Shown: in pieces, positions 57,401-64,000 of the stretch
Position numbering within the stretch: position 1 is the stretch's first letter
Layout: each line of letters opens with the position of its first letter
Source: Flavobacterium arcticum
GTDB lineage: Bacteria; Bacteroidota; Bacteroidia; Flavobacteriales; Flavobacteriaceae
Direction: 5' to 3'
Assembly: GCF_003344925.1 (NCBI RefSeq)
Contig: NZ_CP031188.1
Span: forward strand, 804,501 to 868,500
Length of the DNA stretch: 64,000 nt
Notes under the pieces: generated by a model
The model's database searches: none
Told to the model about the DNA's origin: nothing
The model's input: only the letters and a program-made list of their open reading frames with translations
Program-made: the position numbers and the translations under genes

Positions 57401-57814
57401 GACAGCTATGAAGTGAAAGAGTTTGATTTTTCTAATATTACTACCGCAAATAACAACCCTGATTTTAAAGTGCGTATTCGTTTTGACGGTACAGATATGT
57501 TTATTGATGAAGGAAATGAAGTTTACCTTAATAACATTGCTATTACAGGCGAAACAACACTAACTGTTATTACCCCTATAAGAGATGTAACTGTAAAAGT
57601 ATACCCTAACCCTACTGATAACATAGTTAACATTGAAGCTAGCGAGGCTATAGATAAGGTTATTTTATACACTATTTATGGGCAAGCCGTACATCAATCT
57701 TCTCCTAAAAACCTTAATCATCAAATTGATTTAGAAAACTTACCTACAGGAATTTATTTACTTAAAGTGTTTTCAAATAACACCGAAAAAACAATTAAAG
57801 TAATTAAGCAATAA
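54488..57814 (+). CDS. Secreted lamin-tail/CotH-domain protein with type IX sorting signal
   Basis: A 1108-residue exported protein. A signal peptide ends near SISWS-QE. A lamin-tail domain follows (about 24-158: AINEIMSSNDATLTDEDGDF), then a chitobiase C-terminal-like domain with YTTDGSEP (about 176-305). The CotH kinase-like domain covers about 315-720, with RIHGNNSRALAIKNLRLYAR and NGEFWGLTTLRDRFD. An InlB-type repeat (GYVFSHWSGDVNSTDVAITV) is near 765, followed by a region of unknown fold. The end (about 1035-1108: KVYPNPTDNIVNIEA ... GIYLLKVFSN) is a type A sorting domain recognised by the type IX secretion system, which contains SprA. CotH relatives phosphorylate proteins in spores; activity here is unproven. 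Confidence 0.92.
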   Translation: MNKFTIPKSFLVFLSLITFSISWSQEIAINEIMSSNDATLTDEDGDFEDWIELYNYGTTPVNLEGYGITDDTTIPFKWVFPAQTLQPNEFLLVWASDKDKVIAGEPLHTNFKISSGGETIVLTDPDGVLVNEAPAIASETDVSIGRQPDGTGSWLFFYSPTPGVANTTTGLSELLVPPTFSHDSGLYTESFDLLLSHNNPNAVIVYTTDGSEPQLDNISGTVFEYKNAYKLETTDTPGLLLTDSYTSNTYTVPVAVYDRSAEADQLANKNTRQHPLYTPTTPVRKATIVKARAYVDGVGSKIIAKTFFIWSEGNPYQIPVISLQIQENYLFDYNDGTYTAGVDFDTWRENNPDNNQWYRPEWSNYWRSGSDWEYPVHVEFFESGSLNSVMNINGGFRIHGNNSRALAIKNLRLYARSEYDEANTFEHNLFDEVIPDAPVPNNNEFKRIMLRGDGTGGAIAYDVVFNRIMQPVFNGVTRIKPAIHFINGEFWGLTTLRDRFDKHHYALNFDLDEDNIIQVDCKGGNCEIDEGDDTDYQSFITMRDFIIQNDMADENLFSQVNDILDMESFIDHMVLEVYAANDSYERNFWRVRDVENESYGDGKWRLNVQDFEASLKSETNWMQHWGDMTESANESFLGELLANDGFKTAFINRFADILNTAFTTQRFNAITNETFDEIEPYLTEDINRFPRQFFYQDIEKQNLLNWGTERPDIQREQIRTYFDLTGTVDLILNVSNTDAGNIKINTVSIEPSTPGVPENPYPWTGIYFNNIPVTLEATAMPGYVFSHWSGDVNSTDVAITVTPNSNMEIQANFEPEAAGEEIVYFWLMDSEIPNDTPLEELDATYAANELTAKIMYSSCLEGYPFTSADDNWRKASMERKNSPTPLNYYPEANNDITYSDGIMKGIQIKQPFRVGDLENTIELQTPTTNLQNIKLSLAIESNGAAQTLLVDYWNGSEWTTNGLENASVAIADSYEVKEFDFSNITTANNNPDFKVRIRFDGTDMFIDEGNEVYLNNIAITGETTLTVITPIRDVTVKVYPNPTDNIVNIEASEAIDKVILYTIYGQAVHQSSPKNLNHQIDLENLPTGIYLLKVFSNNTEKTIKVIKQ

Positions 57815-57832
57815 TCAAAATTATTCATAACC

Positions 57833-57874
57833 AAAACCGCCCTTCTGCTCAAATGAACTGAAGGGCGGTTTTTT
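57833..57874 (+). terminator. Terminator of cotH-like gene
   Basis: An 11-bp inverted repeat AACCGCCCTTC / GAAGGGCGGTT with a 14-base loop, followed by TTTT, 20 bases after the stop codon. The gap 57815-58200 otherwise contains the tRNA-Leu gene with its own terminator and promoter. Confidence 0.85.
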
Positions 57875-57945
57875 ATTTTATCACTTCAAAGAGAAGAATC
57901 ATAAATATATAACGAGTATTTTTCAGTCTTTAAATTCACTACAAT

Positions 57946-57976
57946 AAAAAAGCCTCTGATTTCTCAGAGGCTTTTT
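57946..57976 (-). terminator. Terminator of tRNA-Leu
   Basis: A perfect inverted repeat AAAAAGCCTCTGA / TCAGAGGCTTTTT with a 4-base loop; on the minus strand a T-run follows. It begins at the 3' end of the tRNA gene. Confidence 0.85.
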
Positions 57977-57977
57977 G

Positions 57978-58059
57978 TGCGGGTGAAAGGACTCGAACCT
58001 TCACACCGTGAGGCACCAGATCCTAAGTCTGGCGTGTCTACCAATTTCACCACACCCGC
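57978..58059 (-). tRNA. tRNA-Leu (anticodon TAG)
   Basis: An 82-base tRNA with the long variable arm of class II tRNAs. The acceptor arm starts GCGGGTG and ends CACCCGC, the anticodon stem is CCAGA / TCTGG, and the loop CTTAGGA gives TAG. The variable arm is TGCCTCACGGTGT and the T-arm contains GGTTCGAGTCC. The discriminator is A and CCA is not encoded. A full promoter lies upstream. Confidence 0.95.
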
Positions 58060-58099
58060 AGGAATAACAAACTTGATATGCGTTTCATTATTGTGAGTG

Positions 58100-58129
58100 C
58101 AAATATACGCATAGTTTGAAATAATGCAA
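58100..58129 (-). promoter_or_regulatory. Promoter of tRNA-Leu
   Basis: Minus-strand TTG (58129-58127), a 19-base spacer and TATATTTG (58107-58100). The -7 sequence and spacing are the same as for tRNA-Gln at 39155-39184. Confidence 0.62.
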
Positions 58130-58164
58130 ATAATAAATGAAAAAAATATTATTATTTTTTTATG

Positions 58165-58172
58165 TACTTTTG
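58165..58172 (+). promoter_or_regulatory. -7 element of M20 peptidase gene
   Basis: TACTTTTG matches TAnnTTTG and lies 28 bases before the ATG at 58201. No TTG at -33 was found in the A-rich stretch upstream. Confidence 0.35.
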
Positions 58173-58200
58173 ACAGTCAACCTATATCATTAATTTTAAA

Positions 58201-59589
58201 ATGGATAACATAAAAAGCTACGTAGCGGAGCATAAAGAAAGATTTATAAACGAGCTTATAGAATTATTAAAAATACCTTCGGTTAGTGCCGATAGTGCAT
58301 TTTCTCAAGATGTAATGAATACTGCCGAAGCAGTAAAAGAAAGCCTTGAAAAAGCAGGTTGCGACCTTGTCGAGATTTGTGAAACACCAGGCTACCCTAT
58401 TGTATATGGCGAAAAAACAATAGATAAAAATCTACCAACAGTTTTGGTTTATGGTCATTATGATGTTCAACCTGCCGACCCAATTGAGCTTTGGACATCA
58501 CCGCCATTTGAACCAGTTATTAAGCCTACTGATATCCATCCCGAAGGAGCAATTTTTGCTCGTGGTGCTTGCGATGACAAAGGTCAAATGTATATGCACG
58601 TAAAAGCACTAGAGTACATGGTGCAAAACAACACTTTACCTTGCAACGTAAAGTTTATGATAGAAGGCGAAGAAGAAGTAGGATCGCCAAGTTTAGGATG
58701 GTTTATAGAGCGTAATCATGAAAAACTTAAAAATGATGTAATATTAATTTCTGATACAGGAATGATATCTAACACGCAGCCTTCTATTACTACAGGACTA
58801 AGAGGACTTAGCTATGTAGAAGTAGAAGTTACAGGCCCTAACCGTGACCTGCACTCAGGTTTATATGGTGGTGCAGTTGCCAATCCAATAAACATATTAG
58901 CAAAAATGATTGCTCAACTTCATGATGAGAACAATCATATAACTATCCCTGGGTTTTATGATAAGGTAGAAGAGCTATCTCGCGAAGAACGTGATGAAAT
59001 GGCAAAAGCACCTTTCTCGCTTGAAGCATATAAGAAAGCATTAGACATAGAAGACGTACATGGCGAAGCCACTTATACTACAAATGAACGTAACTCTATA
59101 CGACCTACACTAGATGTAAACGGTATATGGGGCGGTTATATAGGCGAAGGTGCTAAAACGGTTATTGCTAGTAAAGCCTATGCAAAAATATCAATGCGTT
59201 TAGTACCAGACCAAGACTGGAAAGAAATTACCGATTTATTTACCAAACATTTTGAGGGCATCGCTCCTAAAGGGGTTAAAGTAAAAGTAACGCCTCATCA
59301 TGGCGGGCAGGCATATGTTACCCCTATAGATAGTATTGGGTATAGAGCTGCTGCAAGTGCTTATAACGAAAGTTTTGGTATTAAGCCAATACCTGTGCGA
59401 TCTGGAGGTAGTATTCCTATTGTAGCTTTATTTGAAAAAGAATTAAAGAGCAAAACTGTAATGATGGGCTTTGGTTTAGATAGTGATGCCATCCACTCGC
59501 CTAACGAACACTTCGGGGTATTCAATTACCTGAAAGGTATCGAGACAATTCCGTTATTTTATAAATATTTTACTGAAATGAGTAAGTAA
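58201..59589 (+). CDS. M20-family dipeptidase/metallopeptidase
   Basis: A 462-residue cytosolic di-zinc peptidase. Metal ligands and catalytic residues lie in VYGHYDVQPADP (near 89-100), ARGACDDKGQMYMHVKALE (near 120-138), EGEEEVGSPSLG (near 158) and the final HSPNEHFGVFNY. The dimerisation (lid) domain spans about 205-360 with GPNRDLHSGLYGGAVANP. It has no signal peptide. Family members hydrolyse dipeptides such as carnosine-like or Gly/Ala peptides; the exact substrate is not evident. The TonB-C-like gene follows after 14 bases and is probably co-transcribed. Confidence 0.94.
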   Translation: MDNIKSYVAEHKERFINELIELLKIPSVSADSAFSQDVMNTAEAVKESLEKAGCDLVEICETPGYPIVYGEKTIDKNLPTVLVYGHYDVQPADPIELWTSPPFEPVIKPTDIHPEGAIFARGACDDKGQMYMHVKALEYMVQNNTLPCNVKFMIEGEEEVGSPSLGWFIERNHEKLKNDVILISDTGMISNTQPSITTGLRGLSYVEVEVTGPNRDLHSGLYGGAVANPINILAKMIAQLHDENNHITIPGFYDKVEELSREERDEMAKAPFSLEAYKKALDIEDVHGEATYTTNERNSIRPTLDVNGIWGGYIGEGAKTVIASKAYAKISMRLVPDQDWKEITDLFTKHFEGIAPKGVKVKVTPHHGGQAYVTPIDSIGYRAAASAYNESFGIKPIPVRSGGSIPIVALFEKELKSKTVMMGFGLDSDAIHSPNEHFGVFNYLKGIETIPLFYKYFTEMSK

Positions 59590-59603
59590 GTAATAAGTCA
59601 ACA

Positions 59604-60038
59604 ATGAAAAATACAGCTTCAAAAAACTTTTTTACAATAGCTATAACTTCACTTATGGTGCTGTTATGCTTTCGGGTAAGCGCACAAGAAATTAGCGAAA
59701 AAGAAAGTTCCCGAAAAGTTCTCGATTCAACAGATATCGTACATAAGCAACCACAGTATCCAGGGGGACAAAAAGAACTTTATAATGATTTATTACAAAG
59801 TTTTAAAACACCTAAAGCACCTGATGGAACTTATAAAATTTATATATCGTTTAGTGTTGAAAAAGACGGTTCGATGTCAAATATAAAAACGATAAAAGAT
59901 CCTGGATATGGTATGGGTGAAGAAGCTATAAGAGCACTTAAAAGTATAGATAAAAAATGGGCTCCAGGAGAGAATCGTAGTGGCAAACTGCTTCGAGTTG
60001 CTTTTACACTCCCTCTAACAATAAATATTACAAAGTAA
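59604..60038 (+). CDS. Exported TonB C-terminal-like domain protein
   Basis: A 144-residue protein with an N-terminal signal peptide (residues 8-27, ending VSA-QE) and a domain like the TonB C-terminus: PQYPGGQKELYNDL at 50-63, YKIYISFSVEKDGSMSNIKTI at 78-98, then GEEAIRALKSIDKKWAPGENR and a last strand RVAFTLPLTI. It has no proline-rich spanning region, so it is not a complete TonB. Such short proteins are numerous in Bacteroidota and their role is unknown. A terminator follows. Confidence 0.85.
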   Translation: MKNTASKNFFTIAITSLMVLLCFRVSAQEISEKESSRKVLDSTDIVHKQPQYPGGQKELYNDLLQSFKTPKAPDGTYKIYISFSVEKDGSMSNIKTIKDPGYGMGEEAIRALKSIDKKWAPGENRSGKLLRVAFTLPLTINITK

Positions 60039-60057
60039 ACAGAATTCTATTTCAATT

Positions 60058-60087
60058 AAAAATCCGCCCATTGTGGCGGATTTTTTT
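60058..60087 (+). terminator. Terminator of M20 peptidase/TonB-C unit
   Basis: A perfect 11-bp inverted repeat AAAAATCCGCC / GGCGGATTTTT with a 6-base loop and a T-run, 19 bases after the stop codon. Confidence 0.9.
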
Positions 60088-60138
60088 GTTTAAAACCAAA
60101 CATACCAACCATTTAAAACATTTTAACAGAAAACACGT

Positions 60139-60146
60139 TATATTTG
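60139..60146 (+). promoter_or_regulatory. -7 element of DUF4407 gene
   Basis: TATATTTG matches TAnnTTTG and lies 27 bases before the ATG at 60174. No TTG at the -33 position was found. Confidence 0.4.
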
Positions 60147-60173
60147 TAATCATCATCAATCAAATCAATCATC

Positions 60174-61274
60174 ATGTTAAAACGTTTTTTCATCACCTGT
60201 TCTGGTGCAGACAGGGCTATTATCTATAGTTGCTCCAACGGCGAACAAAATAAATATGCAGGTATAGGTGCTACCGTGTTTTTTACCGCCTTACTCGCAT
60301 GGATTGCTTCTTCTTACGCTTTATTTACAGTATTCGATAACATTTATATCGCCTCCTTTTTTGGTCTGATATGGGGTTTGCTTATTTTTAACCTCGATCG
60401 TTTTATAGTTTCTACTATTCGCAAACGCGATCATTTTAGTCAAGAGTTATTACAGGCAACTCCGCGTATTATACTTGCCATTATTATAGCCATCGTAATA
60501 TCTAAACCTTTAGAAATTAAAATTTTTGAAAAGGAAATTGATACCGTACTGCTTAAAGAGAAGAATGATATGGCACTTGCCAATAAAAATCAGGTTGCTG
60601 ATTATTTTACGAGTGACATCAGCAAAAATAAAACCTCTATAGATAGTTTAAAGTCAGAAATTTTAAAAAAAGAGAAAGAAGTAAACGAACTGTATGCTAC
60701 CTATATTGCCGAAGCTGAAGGTACAAGCGGCACATTCAAACTAGGAAAAGGTCCTGTATATAATGAAAAACGAGAAAAGCACGATACTGCATTGGCACAG
60801 TTAAACTCTTTAAGAGAAAAGAATACTGCAAAAATTGAAGCAAAAGAGGCAGTAGCTGCAAATCTACAAATAGACCTCCATAAAAAAATTGCCGACAGTC
60901 AGCCTGTAATTGATAATTTTGACGGATTAATGGCACGCATCAAAGCATTAGATAAATTGCCTTTGCTACCCTCTTTGTTTATTATGCTCTTGTTCTTAGC
61001 TATAGAAACATCTCCTATTATTGCGAAATTACTTTCGCCTAAAGGTGAATACGACTTTAAGCTAGAAGAGAATGAAATGGCTTTAAAAACTAGCTTGGCG
61101 CAGAATAACTACCAACGCGAACTAATGCGTACTACCGATGCAGGTATTTATGATGATATATATGGCGAGATAAGACAGGATAAAGAACTGTACAACTACA
61201 AGAAGAAAAAAGCTATTGAACTACTGGAAATGCAAGCCGATAGTTTCTCTAACAAGCAAAAAGGAGTTATGTAA
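60174..61274 (+). CDS. DUF4407 family membrane protein
   Basis: A 366-residue protein. Two N-terminal helices (about 32-52 and 55-77), a third (about 97-115) and a fourth (about 264-285) flank a long charged coiled-coil region (about 118-260) rich in Lys and Glu. The start FFITCSGADRAIIYSCSNGEQNKYAGIG and FNLDRFIVSTIRKRD are characteristic of DUF4407. The function of the family is unknown. The last 8 bases overlap the convergent YjbR gene. Confidence 0.88.
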   Translation: MLKRFFITCSGADRAIIYSCSNGEQNKYAGIGATVFFTALLAWIASSYALFTVFDNIYIASFFGLIWGLLIFNLDRFIVSTIRKRDHFSQELLQATPRIILAIIIAIVISKPLEIKIFEKEIDTVLLKEKNDMALANKNQVADYFTSDISKNKTSIDSLKSEILKKEKEVNELYATYIAEAEGTSGTFKLGKGPVYNEKREKHDTALAQLNSLREKNTAKIEAKEAVAANLQIDLHKKIADSQPVIDNFDGLMARIKALDKLPLLPSLFIMLLFLAIETSPIIAKLLSPKGEYDFKLEENEMALKTSLAQNNYQRELMRTTDAGIYDDIYGEIRQDKELYNYKKKKAIELLEMQADSFSNKQKGVM

Positions 61275-61626
61275 TCTCTGCCTGCACTTTTTTGGTCAGG
61301 CTTTTAAAAATAAGTTCATAAGAGTGATCTATAAGCTCTTTTAAAAGCGATAGCGGTACATCACTATTTACGGTTACTGTATTCCAATGCACTTTACTCA
61401 TGTGATATCCAGGGTTTATACCCTCATATGCTGCACGCAGTTCCAAAGCTCTTTCTGGGTCACATTTTAGATTTATAGCCGCTTCGCCTTGTTCCCATTT
61501 TACGAGTGACGAAAGCGCAAACATCTTGCCCCCTACTTTAAACACTAATGTATTTTCATCAAAAGGAAAATGTTCGGTAACTCCTCTTTTAGCTAAACAA
61601 TATTCATAAAATTGTTGGACATTCAT
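61267..61626 (-). CDS. MmcQ/YjbR family protein
   Basis: A 119-residue YjbR-like protein (CyaY-type fold), suggested to bind DNA; the role is not established. Characteristic segments are MNVQQFYEYCLAKRGVTEHF at the start, VFKVGGKMFALSSL (about 28-41), and GYHMSKVHWNTVTVNSDVPL. The start is ATG 61626, 4 bases after the stop of the upstream cyclase gene, so the two are linked in transcription. Confidence 0.92.
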   Translation of the reverse strand: MNVQQFYEYCLAKRGVTEHFPFDENTLVFKVGGKMFALSSLVKWEQGEAAINLKCDPERALELRAAYEGINPGYHMSKVHWNTVTVNSDVPLSLLKELIDHSYELIFKSLTKKVQAEIT

Positions 61627-61630
61627 AATA

Positions 61631-62398
61631 CTAACGTTCTAACTTATATAATACAGGTTTACTCGGCGAAGCATCATTTACAAACGATGCTATTTGCAAA
61701 TTAAGCAAGTAAGCACCATCATTAACTGAATCCAGTACATAAATCATCTCGGTTATAGTCGCATCATGTCGCGCATCTGCGTTCAGATTATTCACATCCT
61801 TTACATTCCAAAAAGCTTTATGCGCTAACAGCTTGCCTTCATCCTTTTCTTTATCCACACTCGGTAAATCTATTAGTAAATGTTTTATACCCCATTCGCA
61901 GATATAGGTTGCTGCTGCCTCTTCAAGATAAGGCGGATTACTGTTGCTGTATTTTTTCGATTGCTTTGCTGTATCATTAGGTAATGTGCGAATTACTATC
62001 GCTTCGGGAGTTTTACCGTTTAAAGCTTTTTCAATCTGCGCTCTGGTTATAACCAAATCATCGCCTTGCATTTCAGGTTGAATAGAAATCAACTCAGCTA
62101 TAAAAAAGAACTTTTTTATAGCCTCGTTAATGCTGTAAAAATCTTTAGTGATATGCCCTAAGCACTCGGTATGTGTACCGTGACCATGTGGGTTAAAAAA
62201 GATGTTGTTAAAATTGGTAGAAGACCCCTTGCCTACCTTACCTACCCAATCGCCCATTGTTACAGGCTCGATAGTGGGCTTATCAATATACCATGCGATA
62301 GGATTATTCTCATCACCTGAAAGCGGAATTGAAATATCTAAAGGGTTAGAAAGATTGACTGTATAAGTAACACTTTTGTGTTCTATGGTAGTTTTCAT
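61631..62398 (-). CDS. Cyclase-family hydrolase (kynurenine formamidase-like)
   Basis: A 255-residue protein of the metal-dependent cyclase/formamidase family. The signature is HGHGTHTECLGHI, corresponding to the HxGTHxDxPxH metal site with Glu-Cys-Leu in place of the usual Asp-x-Pro. Further conserved segments are VIRTLPND, EAAATYICEWGIKHLLIDLPSVD and a final KPVLYKLER. A formamidase or cyclic amide/imide substrate is likely but cannot be fixed. It lies in the hemW-side transcription group, 36 bases after hemW. Confidence 0.87.
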   Translation of the reverse strand: MKTTIEHKSVTYTVNLSNPLDISIPLSGDENNPIAWYIDKPTIEPVTMGDWVGKVGKGSSTNFNNIFFNPHGHGTHTECLGHITKDFYSINEAIKKFFFIAELISIQPEMQGDDLVITRAQIEKALNGKTPEAIVIRTLPNDTAKQSKKYSNSNPPYLEEAAATYICEWGIKHLLIDLPSVDKEKDEGKLLAHKAFWNVKDVNNLNADARHDATITEMIYVLDSVNDGAYLLNLQIASFVNDASPSKPVLYKLER

Positions 62399-62434
62399 GT
62401 GCTGTACATTATACCGCCAAAGCGGAATTTGTTG

Positions 62435-63628
62435 TTATTCCAAATTTATGAAAAACAAATCGCTGGCAATGCCATCAGCTAAAAATTTACCCTTTCGGGT
62501 TGTTTTTAAAATACCGTTTTCAAAAGCCAGTAATCCATTATTAATAAAGTGACTGCTTTCTTTAATGAGATAATCATAATACTCTGAACCAAATTCGCTG
62601 TTTACTCGCTCTGTAGAAACACCCCAAATAGTGCGCAGTCCCGTCATAATATACTCATTATACCTATCTGTTATGGTAAGGTTTTCTTCTTCTGAGGGTA
62701 ATTCATTATTCTGGATAGCTTTTAGATAAAGTGCATTATTAGCAACATTCCAACTTCGGCTAATACCATTATAGCTATGTGCTGAAGGACCAATACCTAA
62801 ATATCTTTTACCTAACCAATAGGCAGTATTATTTTGCGAAAAATAGCTCTCTTTACCAAAATTAGATAATTCATAATGTATAAAGCCATTTGCTTCGAGC
62901 GTATCTACTAGCAGTAAAAATTGTTCCTGTGCTGCTTCATCGCTAGGCGGTGCGATGATTCCTTTTTTTACAAAAGTGTGTAATGCCGTTTTAGGTTCTA
63001 CTGTAAGGGCATAACTGGAAATATGGGGCACCCCAAATGATAATGCCCTTTGTACATTTTGTAGCCAACGCTCATTACTCATATTAGGAATACCATATAT
63101 CAAATCGATAGAAATATTATCAAAATATGCTACGGCTTCGGCAATACACTCGGTCGCTTCTTGGGCATTGTGGGCACGATTCATCATTTTTAGATCTTCT
63201 TCAAAAAACGACTGTACACCTATGCTTAGCCTGTTAATTGGAGTTTTAGACAATTCAATTATTCGACTACCCGATAAATCATCAGGGTTAGCCTCTAGTG
63301 TGATTTCGGGATTATCAACAACAATAAAATTATTATAAACAGCATCTATAATAAGCTGTATCTCTTCATTCGATAAAACTGACGGTGTACCACCTCCAAA
63401 ATAAATGGTTTGTATTAGTCCATCTTTAAGCTCATCTTTACGAGCGCTTATTTCAGAAATAATAGCCACAATCATTTCTTCCTTCTTTTTTAATGAAGTC
63501 GAAAAATGAAAATCGCAATAGTGACATGCCTGCTTGCAAAATGGTATGTGTATATAAATACCTGCTCCTTTTTTATTTAGTAAAAAAGAAGGCTCTTTAT
63601 TATCTGTATCTATTGTTTTTGCTGTCAT
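62435..63628 (-). CDS. hemW: Radical SAM heme chaperone HemW
   Basis: HemW (formerly called oxygen-independent coproporphyrinogen oxidase-like) binds heme and helps its insertion into respiratory enzymes. The 397-residue protein has the radical SAM cluster C31-x3-C35-x2-C38 in [29 protein letters not shown], the HemN-like end segment [21 protein letters not shown], and a C-terminal winged-helix part. The family usually starts at about [10 protein letters not shown]; here 21 extra residues precede it. The start codon overlaps the ruvC stop in an ATGA, so ruvC and hemW are translationally coupled. Confidence 0.95.
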   Translation of the reverse strand: MTAKTIDTDNKEPSFLLNKKGAGIYIHIPFCKQACHYCDFHFSTSLKKKEEMIVAIISEISARKDELKDGLIQTIYFGGGTPSVLSNEEIQLIIDAVYNNFIVVDNPEITLEANPDDLSGSRIIELSKTPINRLSIGVQSFFEEDLKMMNRAHNAQEATECIAEAVAYFDNISIDLIYGIPNMSNERWLQNVQRALSFGVPHISSYALTVEPKTALHTFVKKGIIAPPSDEAAQEQFLLLVDTLEANGFIHYELSNFGKESYFSQNNTAYWLGKRYLGIGPSAHSYNGISRSWNVANNALYLKAIQNNELPSEEENLTITDRYNEYIMTGLRTIWGVSTERVNSEFGSEYYDYLIKESSHFINNGLLAFENGILKTTRKGKFLADGIASDLFFINLE

Positions 63629-64000
63629 TTTTTCGAAACTCTACTTTCGTTCTGTTTTACAAAAGCATCCCAACCCGTATAGCTTTTACCTCCAACGATT
63701 TTACCCGAATTAAAAAAATGGCATACTGCTGCTGCAAGCCCATCGGTACTATCTAGGTTTTTGGGTAGTTCGCCTATATTTAGTAATTGTTGTAGCATTT
63801 TTGCTACCTGCTCTTTACTGGCATTACCACTACCTGTAATTGCCATTTTTATTTTCTTAGGTTCATACTCCGTAATAGGTATTTGGCGCGACAGTCCTGC
63901 TGCCATAGCCACACCTTGTGCTCTACCTAACTTTAACATCGACTGCACATTTTTACCAAAAAATGGAGCTTCTATGGCAATCTCATCAGGATGATGGGTT
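63625..64000 (-). CDS. ruvC: Holliday junction resolvase RuvC, truncated by window edge
   Basis: The frame runs to the right edge of the window, so the N-terminal part lies outside; about 125 codons are visible. The segment [20 protein letters not shown] and [10 protein letters not shown] are highly characteristic of RuvC, and the end contains [12 protein letters not shown] with the catalytic aspartate of the C-terminal motif. RuvC cuts junctions moved by RuvAB. The GTG at 63948 is internal and not the start. Confidence 0.95.
   Translation of the reverse strand, partial: THHPDEIAIEAPFFGKNVQSMLKLGRAQGVAMAAGLSRQIPITEYEPKKIKMAITGSGNASKEQVAKMLQQLLNIGELPKNLDSTDGLAAAVCHFFNSGKIVGGKSYTGWDAFVKQNESRVSKK

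Overview
The window is chromosomal DNA from a member of the Bacteroidota, almost certainly family Flavobacteriaceae (Flavobacterium-like). Evidence for this is the low GC content, the gliding/type IX secretion protein SprA, an alternative complex III (act) cluster, a type IX C-terminal sorting domain on a secreted protein, several Bacteroidota-type promoters (TTG, about 19-20 bases, then TAnnTTTG), and the general absence of Shine-Dalgarno sequences. No mobile element, prophage, CRISPR array or rRNA was seen. The region looks like stable core genome and nearly all genes can be assigned to a family.

Layout. 1-6.1 kb: a truncated DUF4403 gene, then, on the minus strand, a terminal-oxidase assembly block read from right to left: ctaB (heme O synthase), two subunit III genes, a subunit IV gene, a terminator, and then two SCO-type proteins, DUF420 and a small membrane protein. 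6.3-19.7 kb, minus strand: deoC, vanZ-like, gcvH, the very large sprA, ruvA, maeB, queG and an unrecognised 168-residue protein. 19.7-32.6 kb, minus strand: ruvB, a small acetyltransferase, then the full actABCDEF-ctaC-ctaD cluster (alternative complex III plus aa3-type oxidase), transcribed from a promoter near 32.67 kb. Together with the first block, this window therefore encodes most of the quinol-to-oxygen electron transfer chain.

32.8-39.2 kb: a SPOR protein, then rimP-nusA-infB on the minus strand with a terminator-like hairpin in the leader, a tandem universal stress protein and tRNA-Gln(TTG). 39.3-46.7 kb: two adjacent, closely related GT117/DUF2723 (TMEM260-like) membrane glycosyltransferases and a polysaccharide deacetylase. 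46.7-53 kb: a cysteine-free thioredoxin-fold protein, a membrane metallophosphoesterase, polA, a serine hydrolase and a small membrane protein. 53-58 kb: a LacI-type regulator divergent from a secreted CotH/lamin-tail protein, with a perfect 14-bp inverted repeat midway between them. 58-64 kb: tRNA-Leu(TAG), an M20 peptidase, a TonB-C-like periplasmic protein, DUF4407, YjbR, a cyclase-family hydrolase, hemW and a truncated ruvC.

I did not find an obviously new multi-gene system. The best leads are small: the inverted repeat between lacI and cotH, the apparent CTG start of queG, the leader hairpin of rimP, the cysteine-free thioredoxin and SCO-like proteins, and the histidine-rich segments concentrated in the respiratory subunits.
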